Shown here: piece after piece, positions 54,216-63,041 of the stretch
Numbering within the stretch: the first letter of the stretch is position 1
Layout of the letters: the number at the start of each line of letters is the position of its first letter
NCBI GenBank assembly: GCA_029212505.1
Contig: JARGOS010000009.1
Span: 1 to 64,000 of the forward strand
Source of the DNA: Legionellaceae bacterium
GTDB lineage: Bacteria; Pseudomonadota; Gammaproteobacteria; Legionellales; Legionellaceae
Direction of reading: 5' to 3'
DNA length: 64,000 nt
Notes under the pieces: model-generated
What the model saw: only the letters and a program-made list of their open reading frames with translations
Database searches by the model: none
Told to the model about the DNA's origin: nothing
Translations under genes and position numbers: made by a program

Positions 54216-54254
54216 GGGGGGAGTTTCGATCCCCCCGCAGCTTGGTCATACCAA
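54216..54254. other. Two adjacent hairpins, first one tRNA T-arm-like
   Basis: GGGGGGA (54216-54222) and TCCCCCC (54230-54236) form a perfect 7-bp stem around GTTTCGA. Next to it, TTGGT-CAT-ACCAA (54242-54254) forms a second hairpin. The first resembles a T-arm, but no acceptor, anticodon or D-arm is found around it and there is no T-run on either strand. It lies between the convergent maeA and cvpA ends and may work as a bidirectional, non-canonical transcript end. Confidence 0.55.
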
Positions 54255-54280
54255 AACCGCTTGTGCTATTTGTGACAATA

Positions 54281-54895
54281 TTAAGACCACTTATCTCTAT
54301 TAATCGCTGAAATACCATCACTAAAATCAGCTTTAAGATCAGCTTTAATATCATCTTTTAGCTCAAGTTTAGATTTAGCATCAGGCTCATCTTTTTTTTC
54401 TAAGGCACGCACCTGTTCAAGTATATTCGGCATAAAACTAAACATCCAAGTCGATAACGGTTTAAATCGTGGGTATAGTTTTGACTGATTAAAATCAGTC
54501 GTATTTGCAAGTGAGGTTAAGTTCATAACACCTAGAAGTAATGCTACAATAAATGTACCTCGAGCAAATCCAAACCCCATACCGAGTAAGCGATCGGTTC
54601 CTTTGAGTCCTGAGCGATTTAAAATCATACTCAATAGCATATTAAATAAGCCACCGCATATCAGCGTTCCAAGTAACAAAGCAACAAAGCTCAATATACC
54701 ACGCAAGCTTGTATCGGGAATATAAGGCTTAAGAGCAACGCTAACCACAGGAGCGTAGGTAAAACCTAAATAAATTGCGACAATCCATATACCCAGAGCG
54801 ATCAGTTCTTTTACAAAACCACGCATTAATCCTGTAAAAACAGATAAACCAATCAGCGCAATTATGGCATAATCAATCCAATGCAACGTCATCAT
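54281..54895 (-). CDS. cvpA: CvpA family membrane protein
   Basis: A 204-residue inner-membrane protein with four helices in the first 130 residues and the CvpA pattern LHWIDYAIIALIGLSVFTGLMRGFVKELIALG at the start. The hydrophilic tail is rich in Asp and Lys (LELKDDIKADLKADF). CvpA is needed for colicin V export and for envelope stress tolerance, but the mechanism is unclear. The ATG overlaps the stop of the SPOR gene by 4 nt. It closes the accD-folC-SPOR-cvpA series, which in many relatives continues into purF; here the malic enzyme on the other strand follows. Confidence 0.9.
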   Translation of the reverse strand: MMTLHWIDYAIIALIGLSVFTGLMRGFVKELIALGIWIVAIYLGFTYAPVVSVALKPYIPDTSLRGILSFVALLLGTLICGGLFNMLLSMILNRSGLKGTDRLLGMGFGFARGTFIVALLLGVMNLTSLANTTDFNQSKLYPRFKPLSTWMFSFMPNILEQVRALEKKDEPDAKSKLELKDDIKADLKADFSDGISAINRDKWS

Positions 54896-55545
54896 AAATT
54901 CACACTCCGCTTCACAACAAACCCGTTCAGCTGCAAGCTCTCAGATAACTTTTCTTTTAACGCATGTGCATCATCACGATCGTCTAGCTGCCCGACAATG
55001 ACTTTGTATAATGCATTATTACCTTGCGTCGTTGTTTGATACTGCGCTTTATAACCATGATCACGTAAGCGATAAACAAGTTTTTCGGCGTTATCTTGAC
55101 TGGTAAATGAGGCTAATTGTACAGCGTACGCCTCTCTCATGTCGTTTTCTAATTTATTTGATGGTGCTTGAACATATTTAATCGTTTTTGATTTAACGCT
55201 GGCTTTTGCAATAACTGGTTTACGTGAACTCCTAACCTGCTTTTTTACCGGCGTTTTAAATTGCAACCCTTCAGCTCGAGCGATGTGAGAAACATGAGCA
55301 GGCTCTTTGAGAGGAGGAAGTTCTACTTGTGCAACTTTGACCGTGTCAAATACCGCTTGTTTATCAGCAACGGCAACTTTAGGTGCCGAAGGCTTGGGTG
55401 GTAGCTGCACAGATACATGAATATTTTCTTCAAGTCGCTGATTAGATTTTTTAACCATGGCAGGCACAAAAATAATAGCCACGGCTAAAACAACAATCAA
55501 CCCGGTCAAACGATGCTTTGTTCGCTCATCAATGCTAATGTTCAT
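54892..55545 (-). CDS. SPOR-domain cell-division protein, DedD-like
   Basis: A 217-residue protein with a single N-terminal transmembrane helix (LTGLIVVLAVAIIFVPAMV), then a Pro/Lys-rich periplasmic linker. A C-terminal SPOR domain (about 138-215; YAVQLASFTSQDNAEKLVYRLRDHGY) completes it. SPOR domains bind glycan strands denuded of stem peptides at the septum; DedD is the family member usually found at this locus. Gene order folC-SPOR-cvpA supports the call. The ribosome site is GGAG, 12 nt before the ATG, a long spacing. Confidence 0.88.
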   Translation of the reverse strand: MNISIDERTKHRLTGLIVVLAVAIIFVPAMVKKSNQRLEENIHVSVQLPPKPSAPKVAVADKQAVFDTVKVAQVELPPLKEPAHVSHIARAEGLQFKTPVKKQVRSSRKPVIAKASVKSKTIKYVQAPSNKLENDMREAYAVQLASFTSQDNAEKLVYRLRDHGYKAQYQTTTQGNNALYKVIVGQLDDRDDAHALKEKLSESLQLNGFVVKRSVNL

Positions 55546-55551
55546 CTTTTT

Positions 55552-56829
55552 TTATATCTCCTCGTTTAAATAGGCATGCATGATAACGCTCACCAAAACA
55601 AAAGAACCGTAAACAATAATAACATCACCTGGTTGTGCTTCAAGAACAGCAGCTTGATAAGCAGCCAAGGGAGTATCAAACACAGGCAGCAATACTTCCT
55701 GATTCATAACATTGGTGTAAGCTTGCTTAAGATGTGATTTACTGGCGCCCCGCTTATCTTCTAATAAACTCAAATACCAGGTGTCGACCACGTACTTCAT
55801 CGGTTCGATTAAGCTCGCAAGCTCTCGAGTGTTTAAACCTGAAAATATTGCGTGAACTTTACCCTGTATTGTCTGCGACTTCACGTATTCTGCAAGTAAA
55901 TCAATAGATTGGGGGTTATGCGCAACATCCACTAACGTTGGGACAGCTGTATTAAGCCATTCTTGACGACCTGAAAGCATGATGCTTTCGGCAGCTTTTT
56001 GATAAGCTTCATCAGGAACAAATAATCGGTTTTGAAGTGTTAAACTTGCCATCATGGCGGCAGCAAATGCTTTAGGATGAATCGATAAAGCAGGCAACTC
56101 ATAGATCACGTGATCTTTGTTTTTAAGAACAAAACGATGTTTACTATGCTCAATAAAATAATCATGATTTAAGCACATGAAAGAGGTATGAAGCTGTTTA
56201 GCATGGTTAATCAACGAAGATGGAGGATGCGTATCGGCATAAATTGCGGGCTTGTTCGCTCTAAAAATACCGGCTTTTTCATACCCAATCGCTTCGACCG
56301 TATCACCTAACCAAGCTTGATGATCTAAGTCCACCGTGGTCACAATCGCCAAATCAGAATCAATCATATTCGTTGCATCAAGCCGACCACCCAAGCCTAC
56401 TTCAAGCAAAAGCACATCAGGTTGATGTTGTTTAAAAAATACAAGTGCAGCAAGCGTGGTCATTTCGAAGTACGTTAAAGCTCTGCTGCCATCGAGTTCA
56501 TGAATGGCTAAAAACGCTTCACATAACGCTTGGTCGGAAATGGGTGTTTGATTGATTTGTATACGTTCATTAAACGTTAATAAATGAGGTGAAGTATAGG
56601 TTGCCACCGAAAATCCGGCAGCAGCATAAATCGCTTGTAATGCCGCAACGGTCGACCCCTTTCCATTGGTGCCTCCAACGGTAATCACGAGAGTTTTATC
56701 CCATACCAAAACACCAAGCGCTTCAGCAAAGGCTTTGATGCGTGGTAAACCTAATTGAATGGGCTCCCGGTGACGCGCTTCAATATAGGTTAACCACTCT
56801 GGCAATGAAAAGGCGTTAAAAGACGTCAT
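55552..56829 (-). CDS. folC: Bifunctional folylpolyglutamate/dihydrofolate synthase FolC
   Basis: FolC makes dihydrofolate from dihydropteroate and adds further glutamates. The 425-residue protein has the Mur-ligase P-loop [19 protein letters not shown] (about 49-67). [14 protein letters not shown] follows near 79, then [31 protein letters not shown] near 143, and [12 protein letters not shown] near 300 in the C-terminal domain. ATG 56829 is preferred to the GTG 6 bp earlier. The 5' end overlaps the accD 3' end by 14 bp. This accD-folC pairing is standard in gammaproteobacteria. Confidence 0.96.
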   Translation of the reverse strand: MTSFNAFSLPEWLTYIEARHREPIQLGLPRIKAFAEALGVLVWDKTLVITVGGTNGKGSTVAALQAIYAAAGFSVATYTSPHLLTFNERIQINQTPISDQALCEAFLAIHELDGSRALTYFEMTTLAALVFFKQHQPDVLLLEVGLGGRLDATNMIDSDLAIVTTVDLDHQAWLGDTVEAIGYEKAGIFRANKPAIYADTHPPSSLINHAKQLHTSFMCLNHDYFIEHSKHRFVLKNKDHVIYELPALSIHPKAFAAAMMASLTLQNRLFVPDEAYQKAAESIMLSGRQEWLNTAVPTLVDVAHNPQSIDLLAEYVKSQTIQGKVHAIFSGLNTRELASLIEPMKYVVDTWYLSLLEDKRGASKSHLKQAYTNVMNQEVLLPVFDTPLAAYQAAVLEAQPGDVIIVYGSFVLVSVIMHAYLNEEI

Positions 56830-57712
56830 CACCACCGGTCTCGTGTGTTGTTATACTTGCTTGTTCATGCATGAGCTTTGAAATAAATTCCGCAACGGTA
56901 TCACGTAAGTCTTTACGATGAACCACTTGATCGATATGACCATGTTCTAATAAAAACTCGCTGCGTTGAAACCCTTCAGGCAACGTTTGTCGAACCGTTT
57001 GTTCAATCACGCGGGGTCCGGCAAACCCAATGAGCGCGTTAGGTTCAGCAATAATTAAGTCACCTAAACTCGCAAAACTTGCAGAGACACCACCCATAGT
57101 AGGATCCGTCAAGACAACAATAAACGGCAGTTTATGCTCAGCAAACTTTGCGAGAGCAGCAGACGTTTTTGCCATTTGCATCAACGAAAACAAACCTTCT
57201 TGCATACGGGCGCCACCACTTGCTGTAAAGCAGACATAAGGTCGTTTATGCAATAAGGCTTCATCGACACCACGCACGAATTTTTCACCCACGGTGGCTC
57301 CCATTGAACCACCCATAAAGCTAAATTCAAATGCAGAGGCAACCACAGGTATGTTTTTTAACGTCCCTTTCATGACAACCAAAGCTTCTTTTTCACCTGT
57401 TGCTTTTTGTGCCTGTGTAATTCTGTCTTTATATTTTTTTGAATCTCGGAATTTTAATCGATCGATCGGCTCTAAATTTTCGGCTATTTCAACGTATCCG
57501 CTTTCATCTAAAAATTGCGTTAATCTTTCACGTGCTGACATACGGTGGTGATGCTCGCATTTAAAGCAAACCGACAGGTTTTTTTTAAGTTCTGCGCGAT
57601 ACAACAAAGCATGACACGCTTTACATTTAACCCAAACACCTTCAGGAACGCCTTTTTTTTGCGACGTTTCTGTTCGAATTCTAGAGGGTAATAATTTTTT
57701 AAGCCAACTCAT
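56816..57712 (-). CDS. accD: Acetyl-CoA carboxylase carboxyltransferase subunit beta AccD
   Basis: AccD with AccA transfers CO2 from biotin to acetyl-CoA, the first step of fatty-acid synthesis. The 298-residue protein has the four-Cys zinc ribbon [14 protein letters not shown] … CFKCEHH (about 31-55), which in E. coli also lets the subunits bind their own mRNA. The crotonase-type oxyanion loops [18 protein letters not shown] and SGGARMQEG follow, then [23 protein letters not shown] precedes the ATG. First gene of the accD-folC-SPOR-cvpA operon. Confidence 0.97.
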   Translation of the reverse strand: MSWLKKLLPSRIRTETSQKKGVPEGVWVKCKACHALLYRAELKKNLSVCFKCEHHHRMSARERLTQFLDESGYVEIAENLEPIDRLKFRDSKKYKDRITQAQKATGEKEALVVMKGTLKNIPVVASAFEFSFMGGSMGATVGEKFVRGVDEALLHKRPYVCFTASGGARMQEGLFSLMQMAKTSAALAKFAEHKLPFIVVLTDPTMGGVSASFASLGDLIIAEPNALIGFAGPRVIEQTVRQTLPEGFQRSEFLLEHGHIDQVVHRKDLRDTVAEFISKLMHEQASITTHETGGDDVF

Positions 57713-57768
57713 GTGAAAACTATCCTTCTGTTTATAAGTTCATATTGTATCATAAAAACCTAAAATGC

Positions 57769-58929
57769 TTATCTTAAGATTTCTTTCTCGTACAGAACAG
57801 CTCCGAGCGTCCAATTATTAGTACTCATTTTTTTAGGTATAAAATGAATCGGTTCATGGCGATGGATACCAAAACCCTCAATAAACAAAGCATATAAATA
57901 AGACGAGTTCAGACAGCTCGCAAACAAGTGCCTGTTTTCAGGGTAGAGCGTGCCTAAAATAGACCAGTCTTGCTGACACACCTGTCGATTAGCTTTTTCT
58001 GAAAATTCTTGTTGCGTAAACTGATGATTCTCAAACGTAAACGGTTTTTCTTGTAACATAGCACTCAAGCCACCGATGATATACCACGTTTGTTCGGGGT
58101 TACTTTGAATCACTGACTTCACATATTTATCAACCTGATGAACACCATTAATCAAAGGCATCATAAGTTTTTGACACGATTGAAAATTTCCTGCAGCTGA
58201 AGAACCATTCGGTAAAGGATAATGCCGAGGAAAACACACATTCTGATCCAGATATTGACTTCGAATCTCATCTTGCCCAAGACCTAAAAAGCCATGTGTA
58301 AACAATGAAATATGCCGCCCAAAAGCTTTAATATTTATATAATCATTTGGATTTAGATTTGGGTTGCTTGTCTGCACGTCTGTCAGAGGAAACGCGATTT
58401 GCACCGAAGCACTTCCGGTATCAACCACACTCACTAACGGAGCCGAAGGTGATGACAAGGCACCCAATTCATAATTAACTGCCAACCAACCATACAACGC
58501 TTCTTCTCGACTTTTCAGTGTTTTAGCATCCACCAATTGCCACTGTGCTTGCCGAGAAAACCAATACTTTAACTTAGCATAATAAGCCTGTTGTCTTGAA
58601 AAATTGAGCATACGCATGCCTGCCGTTGCATAAAAATAGACAGGAATGTTGTCATCTGTCACCCCTGAAAACAATTCAGACAAATATGCATTAATTGCTC
58701 GCTGACTTAATTCAATGGATGCAAAACCAGGTTCTATTCTTTTTGTAAATATATTTTTTATTTCATAAGGCGTATGAGAAGCATCTTCTTTATAGCTATA
58801 AATATTTAATCTTGAGCCCGAATTACCTGCATCAACCACCGCCATGCATTGATGTTCTGGGCATATGACCGAGCCGCAAAATCCAAACGAACTTGAAAGT
58901 AAACAAAGCAATAATAGTATACGATACAT
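57769..58929 (-). CDS. Ecto-NTPDase (GDA1/CD39 family apyrase)
   Basis: An exported nucleoside tri/diphosphate hydrolase of 386 residues. The signal peptide is MYRILLLLCLLSSSFGFCGS. Apyrase-conserved regions are in order: ACR1 DAGNSGSR (33-40), ACR2 ATAGMR (101-106), ACR3 EEALYGW with the expected catalytic Glu (142-148) and ACR4 VDTGSASVQIAF (169-180). The set is typical of eukaryotic ecto-apyrases; in bacteria the family is rare, and the best-known case is Legionella pneumophila, where it aids intracellular growth. I choose ATG 58929 because AGGA lies 8 nt upstream; in-frame ATGs at 58938 and 58956 are less well placed. A monocistronic gene. Confidence 0.93.
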   Translation of the reverse strand: MYRILLLLCLLSSSFGFCGSVICPEHQCMAVVDAGNSGSRLNIYSYKEDASHTPYEIKNIFTKRIEPGFASIELSQRAINAYLSELFSGVTDDNIPVYFYATAGMRMLNFSRQQAYYAKLKYWFSRQAQWQLVDAKTLKSREEALYGWLAVNYELGALSSPSAPLVSVVDTGSASVQIAFPLTDVQTSNPNLNPNDYINIKAFGRHISLFTHGFLGLGQDEIRSQYLDQNVCFPRHYPLPNGSSAAGNFQSCQKLMMPLINGVHQVDKYVKSVIQSNPEQTWYIIGGLSAMLQEKPFTFENHQFTQQEFSEKANRQVCQQDWSILGTLYPENRHLFASCLNSSYLYALFIEGFGIHRHEPIHFIPKKMSTNNWTLGAVLYEKEILR

Positions 58930-59144
58930 AATTTTCATCCTAAAATTTAACAACATCTTTTATATACAAGTATAAACAAGACCAATTTTCGACTTATTAT
59001 CACATTATTACGCCCCAAATTGTATTTAAAAACGAAAAATCATCTTAAATATTTTCAATCACCAGCCGATAGTTTTTATACAGCAGCATCAAAATAACAT
59101 AAAAAATATAGATGAGTTATATCTGCCAGGGTTGGAATTATACT

Positions 59145-59894
59145 ATGAAAAAATTAGCATGCATCGCTATCATCAGTTTTCTTTTTTTTAATGCCTCAAT
59201 AGCTTGGGGCCAATCTCGTTATGGCGAAAGGTTTTGTAATCTACCTGATTACGATTGCATCAGAATAGAATCAGGTGACCGCTGGGAAACGCTTTTTCCC
59301 AATCCTGAAGAAGAGGATATTATCAGACGGGTTAATCGCATGAACGTAAGCTTAAAGCCCGGTATGATTATTGCCATTCCTAAACATATCGAGAATCTCA
59401 CAATATATGATGTATCACCCTTCCCTCGTTATATTGAATCAATTGGCGAAAAAACAATTTATGTCAATCAAGAACGCTTAGCTTGGGGTGCCTACGATGA
59501 TCAGGGTGAGCTCATTTGGTGGGGACCGCTCTCATCAGGCAGCGCGAAGTGCAATGCCGCAAATGGCTATTGCAAAACTCCTGCAGGATTTTTTCGCGTC
59601 ATCCGAAAACAAGATATTGAATGCGTTTCAACGGCGTTTCCACGGCATGCGGATGGCAGCAGCGGCGGCGCAGAAATGCCTTACTGCATGCATTTTTTTA
59701 GAGGATTTGCACTCCATGGCAGCCGGAGCGTTCCGGGGTATCGGGCCAGTCATGGATGCGTCAGAATGTTTATTGAAGATGCGCGCTGGCTCAATGAGGA
59801 GTTTATCGATTTGCCGGGTATTGGCATGAAGGGCACACGTGTTGTGGTCGGTGCGCCGATATCTTCACGGGTTCCCAGACGCACGCCTAAATAA
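59145..59894 (+). CDS. L,D-transpeptidase, ErfK/YbiS type
   Basis: A 249-residue exported enzyme with signal peptide KKLACIAIISFLFFNASIAWG. A degenerate LysM-like region follows (ESGDRWETLFPNPEEE … KPGMIIAIP, about 40-83), where ErfK homologues carry a LysM. The YkuD catalytic domain is about 105-235. The active-site motif is HGSRSVPGYRASHGCVRM (about 191-208), with both His residues, Ser and Cys intact. Such enzymes form 3-3 cross-links or attach lipoprotein to peptidoglycan. I start at ATG 59145 because the signal peptide begins there; an ATG 33 bp upstream would precede it by 11 residues. It converges with rlpA with 1 bp between stops. Confidence 0.93.
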   Translation: MKKLACIAIISFLFFNASIAWGQSRYGERFCNLPDYDCIRIESGDRWETLFPNPEEEDIIRRVNRMNVSLKPGMIIAIPKHIENLTIYDVSPFPRYIESIGEKTIYVNQERLAWGAYDDQGELIWWGPLSSGSAKCNAANGYCKTPAGFFRVIRKQDIECVSTAFPRHADGSSGGAEMPYCMHFFRGFALHGSRSVPGYRASHGCVRMFIEDARWLNEEFIDLPGIGMKGTRVVVGAPISSRVPRRTPK

Positions 59895-59895
59895 T

Positions 59896-60723
59896 TTACT
59901 CTAAAAAAGAAAACACGCCGTGTACACCGTTGGATTTAAGCAAGCGGATGACTTGATCGGCGTGTTTTTTATCACCCATAGGGCCAAGCCTCACGATTTG
60001 ATTAGCCAGATGCGCTTCGATCACCATGGGTACAGCTGGCGTAATTTTGAGTAATTTATCACGATAAGCAAGCGCAGAAGCTTTTGATTTAAACGCCCCG
60101 GCCTGCAAGTAATAGCGTGCCTCGGGTAATTTTCTTTGAGCTCGCGATGATAACGCTTTCACCTCAACAGGCGCTGTTCCCTTGGGTAATAACCCAAGTT
60201 TAACCCCTGCAGCATAAGAAAGATCGATAATACGGCCTTCATGAAACGGGCCCCTATCGTTGACTTTGACGATGATCTTACGTCCGTTTTTTAGATTTTT
60301 AACTTGCACGTAACTTGGCAGAGGCAAGGTCTTGTGTGCAGCGGTTAAGGCGTACATGTCATACGCTTCACCGCTGGATGTGCGCTGCTCATGAAATTTT
60401 GTGCCGTACCATGAAGCAATACCACGTTTTCGATAACCTTTAGATGTGGGTAAAACATGATAGGTTACGCCGTTGACATGATAAGCCGTAGGATTACCAT
60501 AGCGACTCAACGGCTCTTGAATAGGTGTTACTTTTTTAAACTCGGTTGGTAACGGGCCAGAGGGTGCCGCATCTTGTGTATCTTGTGTGTAGCGATGAAT
60601 TTTTTTTATTTGCGGAGATGCTACAGGTGTGTTTGATGAGGGTGCTGAAGGTTGTTTTACACGATGGGTTTGGCAGCCTGCCACCAAGCAAAGCGACAAC
60701 AAGACAAGACCTAAACGCCGCAT
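59896..60723 (-). CDS. rlpA: Septal ring lytic transglycosylase-type lipoprotein RlpA
   Basis: RlpA cleaves or binds denuded septal glycan. The 275-residue protein has the lipobox LVAGC (Cys about 17) and a Pro/Ser-rich linker. A double-psi beta-barrel domain (about 98-190) contains GIASWYGTKFHEQRTSSGE and VKVNDRGPFHEGRIIDLS, with the catalytic Glu and Asp positions present. A C-terminal SPOR domain (about 200-275; YYLQAGAFKSKASALAYRDKL) follows. GAGAGG lies just before the ATG. It is divergent from dacA across a 192-bp gap; in many gammaproteobacteria rlpA and dacA are neighbours on the same strand. Confidence 0.94.
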   Translation of the reverse strand: MRRLGLVLLSLCLVAGCQTHRVKQPSAPSSNTPVASPQIKKIHRYTQDTQDAAPSGPLPTEFKKVTPIQEPLSRYGNPTAYHVNGVTYHVLPTSKGYRKRGIASWYGTKFHEQRTSSGEAYDMYALTAAHKTLPLPSYVQVKNLKNGRKIIVKVNDRGPFHEGRIIDLSYAAGVKLGLLPKGTAPVEVKALSSRAQRKLPEARYYLQAGAFKSKASALAYRDKLLKITPAVPMVIEAHLANQIVRLGPMGDKKHADQVIRLLKSNGVHGVFSFLE

Positions 60724-60789
60724 AGCCTCTCCAACATTGAATACTATTAGTTAATTAATTGAATATACACATTTAGCTTTAAATTTCCA

Positions 60790-60810
60790 ATGCTAAGAGA
60801 TGGTTAGCAT
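60790..60810. promoter_or_regulatory. Short perfect palindrome in the rlpA-dacA gap
   Basis: ATGCTAA (60790-60796) and TTAGCAT (60804-60810) are exact inverse copies 7 nt apart, inside the divergent promoter region. There is no T-run, so a protein-binding site is more likely than a terminator. Which regulator is unknown. Confidence 0.45.
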
Positions 60811-60915
60811 CAAATTCCTATGATAAAATGCTTGCACTGAGTGTGGGGTTATCAGATAGTATATCTATATATATTAAGATAAACCTACCGTAACTTTCTT
60901 TTGGTGAGACGCCTG

Positions 60916-62133
60916 ATGAATAAACGAGTTCACGCCTTAACCTCTTTTCTTTTATTTGCGGCTGTTTTTGCGCATCCCAAATTTCTTCATGCTAGTTCAC
61001 ATCAAGCAGGTCGTCTTGCACAACCCAAACCCGACCAAGTCAGCCCGCTGATCACGCCATCAGCGCCATCCATTCATGCAAAAGCATATTTTTTAGTGGA
61101 TACCAACAGCGGCAAAATTTTAGCTGAAAATAACAGTGAGAAAAAACTTCCGCCAGCAAGCCTGACCAAACTGATGACACTCTATGTCGTGTCTAAAGCG
61201 CTTCATAATGAGCAAATACATCTGGAAGATACGGTTCATATAACAAAGAGAGCCTGGAAAACAGGCGGCTCACGCATGTTTGTCAAAGAAGGCCAAGATG
61301 TACGTATCGAAGATTTGCTTAAAGGCATCATCGTAGATTCAGGGAACGATGCCTGTGTTGCACTCGCCGAGCACTTAGGTGGAAGCGAAGAAGGTTTTGC
61401 TGCCCTCATGAATCAAGAAGCCAAGCAATTGGGGATGCTGAACTCACATTTTACCGACAGTACCGGCCTACCCAAGCCTGAGTTATATACAACGGCAAAA
61501 GATCTCGCGATTCTTGCACGCGCAATTATCAATGAATTCCCTGAATATTATCATTGGTACAAACAAAAATGGTTCACGTTCAACGAAATCAGACAACCGA
61601 ATCGCAACCGATTGTTATGGCGTGATTCTCATGTGGATGGCATGAAAACAGGCCATACAGATGAAGCCGGTTATTGTCTCGCTTCTTCAGCAAAACGTGA
61701 CGACATGCGATTACTTGCCATTGTTTTAGGCTCTCCTTCAGAATCAGTTCGCGCAGATGACAGTGAGCGTTTACTTAAATACGGTTTCCGTTTTTTTGAA
61801 ACACATAAGCTTTATGAAGCAGGAAAGCCTTTGGCTGAACTTCCGCTATACAAAGGGATGAGCCCAACACTACCTATTGGTGTTTTGCACAATCACTATG
61901 TAACCATTCCTTCAGGTCAGTATCAACATTTGGCCATAAAAACAGACGTTCCTAAATACCTCAAAGCTCCGATTCAACAAGGACAAAAAATTGGTGAACT
62001 TGTGGTTCTCTTTAATGGCGAAGCGTTTTCATCGCGACCACTTTATGCACTCAAGCCCGTTGCTCAAGGTGGTCTGTTTTCACGAGCTAAAGACTCGGTT
62101 AAACTCGTGTTTACACAATGGTTTAGTGCTTAA
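60916..62133 (+). CDS. dacA: D-alanyl-D-alanine carboxypeptidase (PBP5/DacA type)
   Basis: A penicillin-binding protein that trims the terminal D-Ala of pentapeptides, setting the substrate for L,D-transpeptidases. The 405-residue protein has a signal peptide, the SxxK motif PPASLTKLMT near 78, SGN in IVDSGNDACVALAEHLGG near 138, and KTG in DGMKTGHTDEAGYCLASS near 240. A C-terminal PBP5_C domain and an amphipathic anchor (LFSRAKDSVKLVFTQWF) follow. I start at ATG 60916 with GGTGAG 7 nt upstream, not at the TTG 15 bp earlier. Operon with ybeD and lipB. Confidence 0.96.
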   Translation: MNKRVHALTSFLLFAAVFAHPKFLHASSHQAGRLAQPKPDQVSPLITPSAPSIHAKAYFLVDTNSGKILAENNSEKKLPPASLTKLMTLYVVSKALHNEQIHLEDTVHITKRAWKTGGSRMFVKEGQDVRIEDLLKGIIVDSGNDACVALAEHLGGSEEGFAALMNQEAKQLGMLNSHFTDSTGLPKPELYTTAKDLAILARAIINEFPEYYHWYKQKWFTFNEIRQPNRNRLLWRDSHVDGMKTGHTDEAGYCLASSAKRDDMRLLAIVLGSPSESVRADDSERLLKYGFRFFETHKLYEAGKPLAELPLYKGMSPTLPIGVLHNHYVTIPSGQYQHLAIKTDVPKYLKAPIQQGQKIGELVVLFNGEAFSSRPLYALKPVAQGGLFSRAKDSVKLVFTQWFSA

Positions 62134-62135
62134 TC

Positions 62136-62414
62136 ATGATGACTGAAAACTCAAAAGATACTCGTTTATTAAAATTTCCCTGTGACTTTCCCATAAAAAT
62201 TATGGGAAAAGCTACAGATGCATTTAAACGTGATATTTTTGCAATTTTAAAAAAACATTATCCTGCGCTCAATACAGATACCATTCAGCTCAACGCCAGT
62301 AAAAACGGTAATTTTATTGCCATAAGTGCGACCGTTTTAGCACAAGATCAACCTTCGTTAGATGCCTTGTATCAAGATTTGAGCCAGCATCCGGATATCA
62401 AAATGGTGCTTTAA
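62136..62414 (+). CDS. ybeD: DUF493/YbeD family protein
   Basis: A 92-residue protein of the YbeD family, a small ferredoxin-like alpha/beta fold. Conserved FPCDFPIKIMGKA (here LKFPCDFPIKIMGK, about 12-25) and the C-terminal VLAQDQPSLDALYQDLSQHPDIKMVL are readable. Its role is not established; a regulatory or ligand-binding part in lipoate attachment is sometimes suggested from its constant place between dacA and lipB. Starts 2 bp after dacA, in one operon. Two adjacent ATGs (62136, 62139) are possible. Confidence 0.95.
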   Translation: MMTENSKDTRLLKFPCDFPIKIMGKATDAFKRDIFAILKKHYPALNTDTIQLNASKNGNFIAISATVLAQDQPSLDALYQDLSQHPDIKMVL

Positions 62415-63041
62415 ATGCTGATTATTCGTTCTTTAGGTACCCAACCGTATGCTGATACATGGCATGCCATGAAAAAATTTACTGAAGAGCGAGCATGCGA
62501 TACACCTGATGAAATCTGGCTACTGCAACATCCTCCAGTTTACACCCAAGGACAAGCCGGTAAACCCGAGCATATTTTAAATCCTGGTTCTATCCCTGTG
62601 GTACAAAGCGATCGTGGTGGACAAGTGACTTACCATGGGCCGGGTCAACTCATTGCCTATATTTTATTAGATATTAAACGTCGTAATTTAGGCATTCGAA
62701 CCTTGGTTTGTCAGCTTGAGCGTAGTTTAATTGATCTGTTGCGTATATTTAGCGTACGAGCAGAAACAAAAACGGGTGCACCTGGTGTTTATGTCAATCA
62801 GAAAAAAATTGCATCCATCGGGTTGCGCGTACGTAAAGGCTGCACCTACCATGGTCTAGCCTTAAATATAAACATGGATTTAAAACCGTTTTTGGGCATT
62901 AATCCCTGCGGTTATGCCGGCTTAAACATGACCCAACTTCACGAGCATAACGCTGAAACGGATCTAAACCACGTTGAAATGCAACTTAAAACGCTTCTTT
63001 TGACACAATTTGAAGGGGATGCCCATGCAGCTCTTCGCTAA
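62415..63041 (+). CDS. lipB: Octanoyl-(acyl-carrier-protein) protein N-octanoyltransferase LipB
   Basis: LipB moves the octanoyl chain from ACP to the lipoyl domains of 2-oxoacid dehydrogenases; LipA then inserts sulfur. The 208-residue protein has the family loop [20 protein letters not shown] (about 71-90), the catalytic Lys region [12 protein letters not shown] near 133-144, and the catalytic Cys in INPCGYAGL near 170. The ATG follows the ybeD stop directly. Its last 17 nt overlap the start of the DedA/PAP2 gene. The lipA partner is not in the window. Confidence 0.96.
   Translation: MLIIRSLGTQPYADTWHAMKKFTEERACDTPDEIWLLQHPPVYTQGQAGKPEHILNPGSIPVVQSDRGGQVTYHGPGQLIAYILLDIKRRNLGIRTLVCQLERSLIDLLRIFSVRAETKTGAPGVYVNQKKIASIGLRVRKGCTYHGLALNINMDLKPFLGINPCGYAGLNMTQLHEHNAETDLNHVEMQLKTLLLTQFEGDAHAALR

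Noticed and set aside
54216-54254. A tRNA or tmRNA gene ending here
   Set aside because: Only a T-arm-like hairpin is present. No acceptor partner, anticodon arm or tag-peptide frame is found, and the CCA-like end is at the wrong distance.
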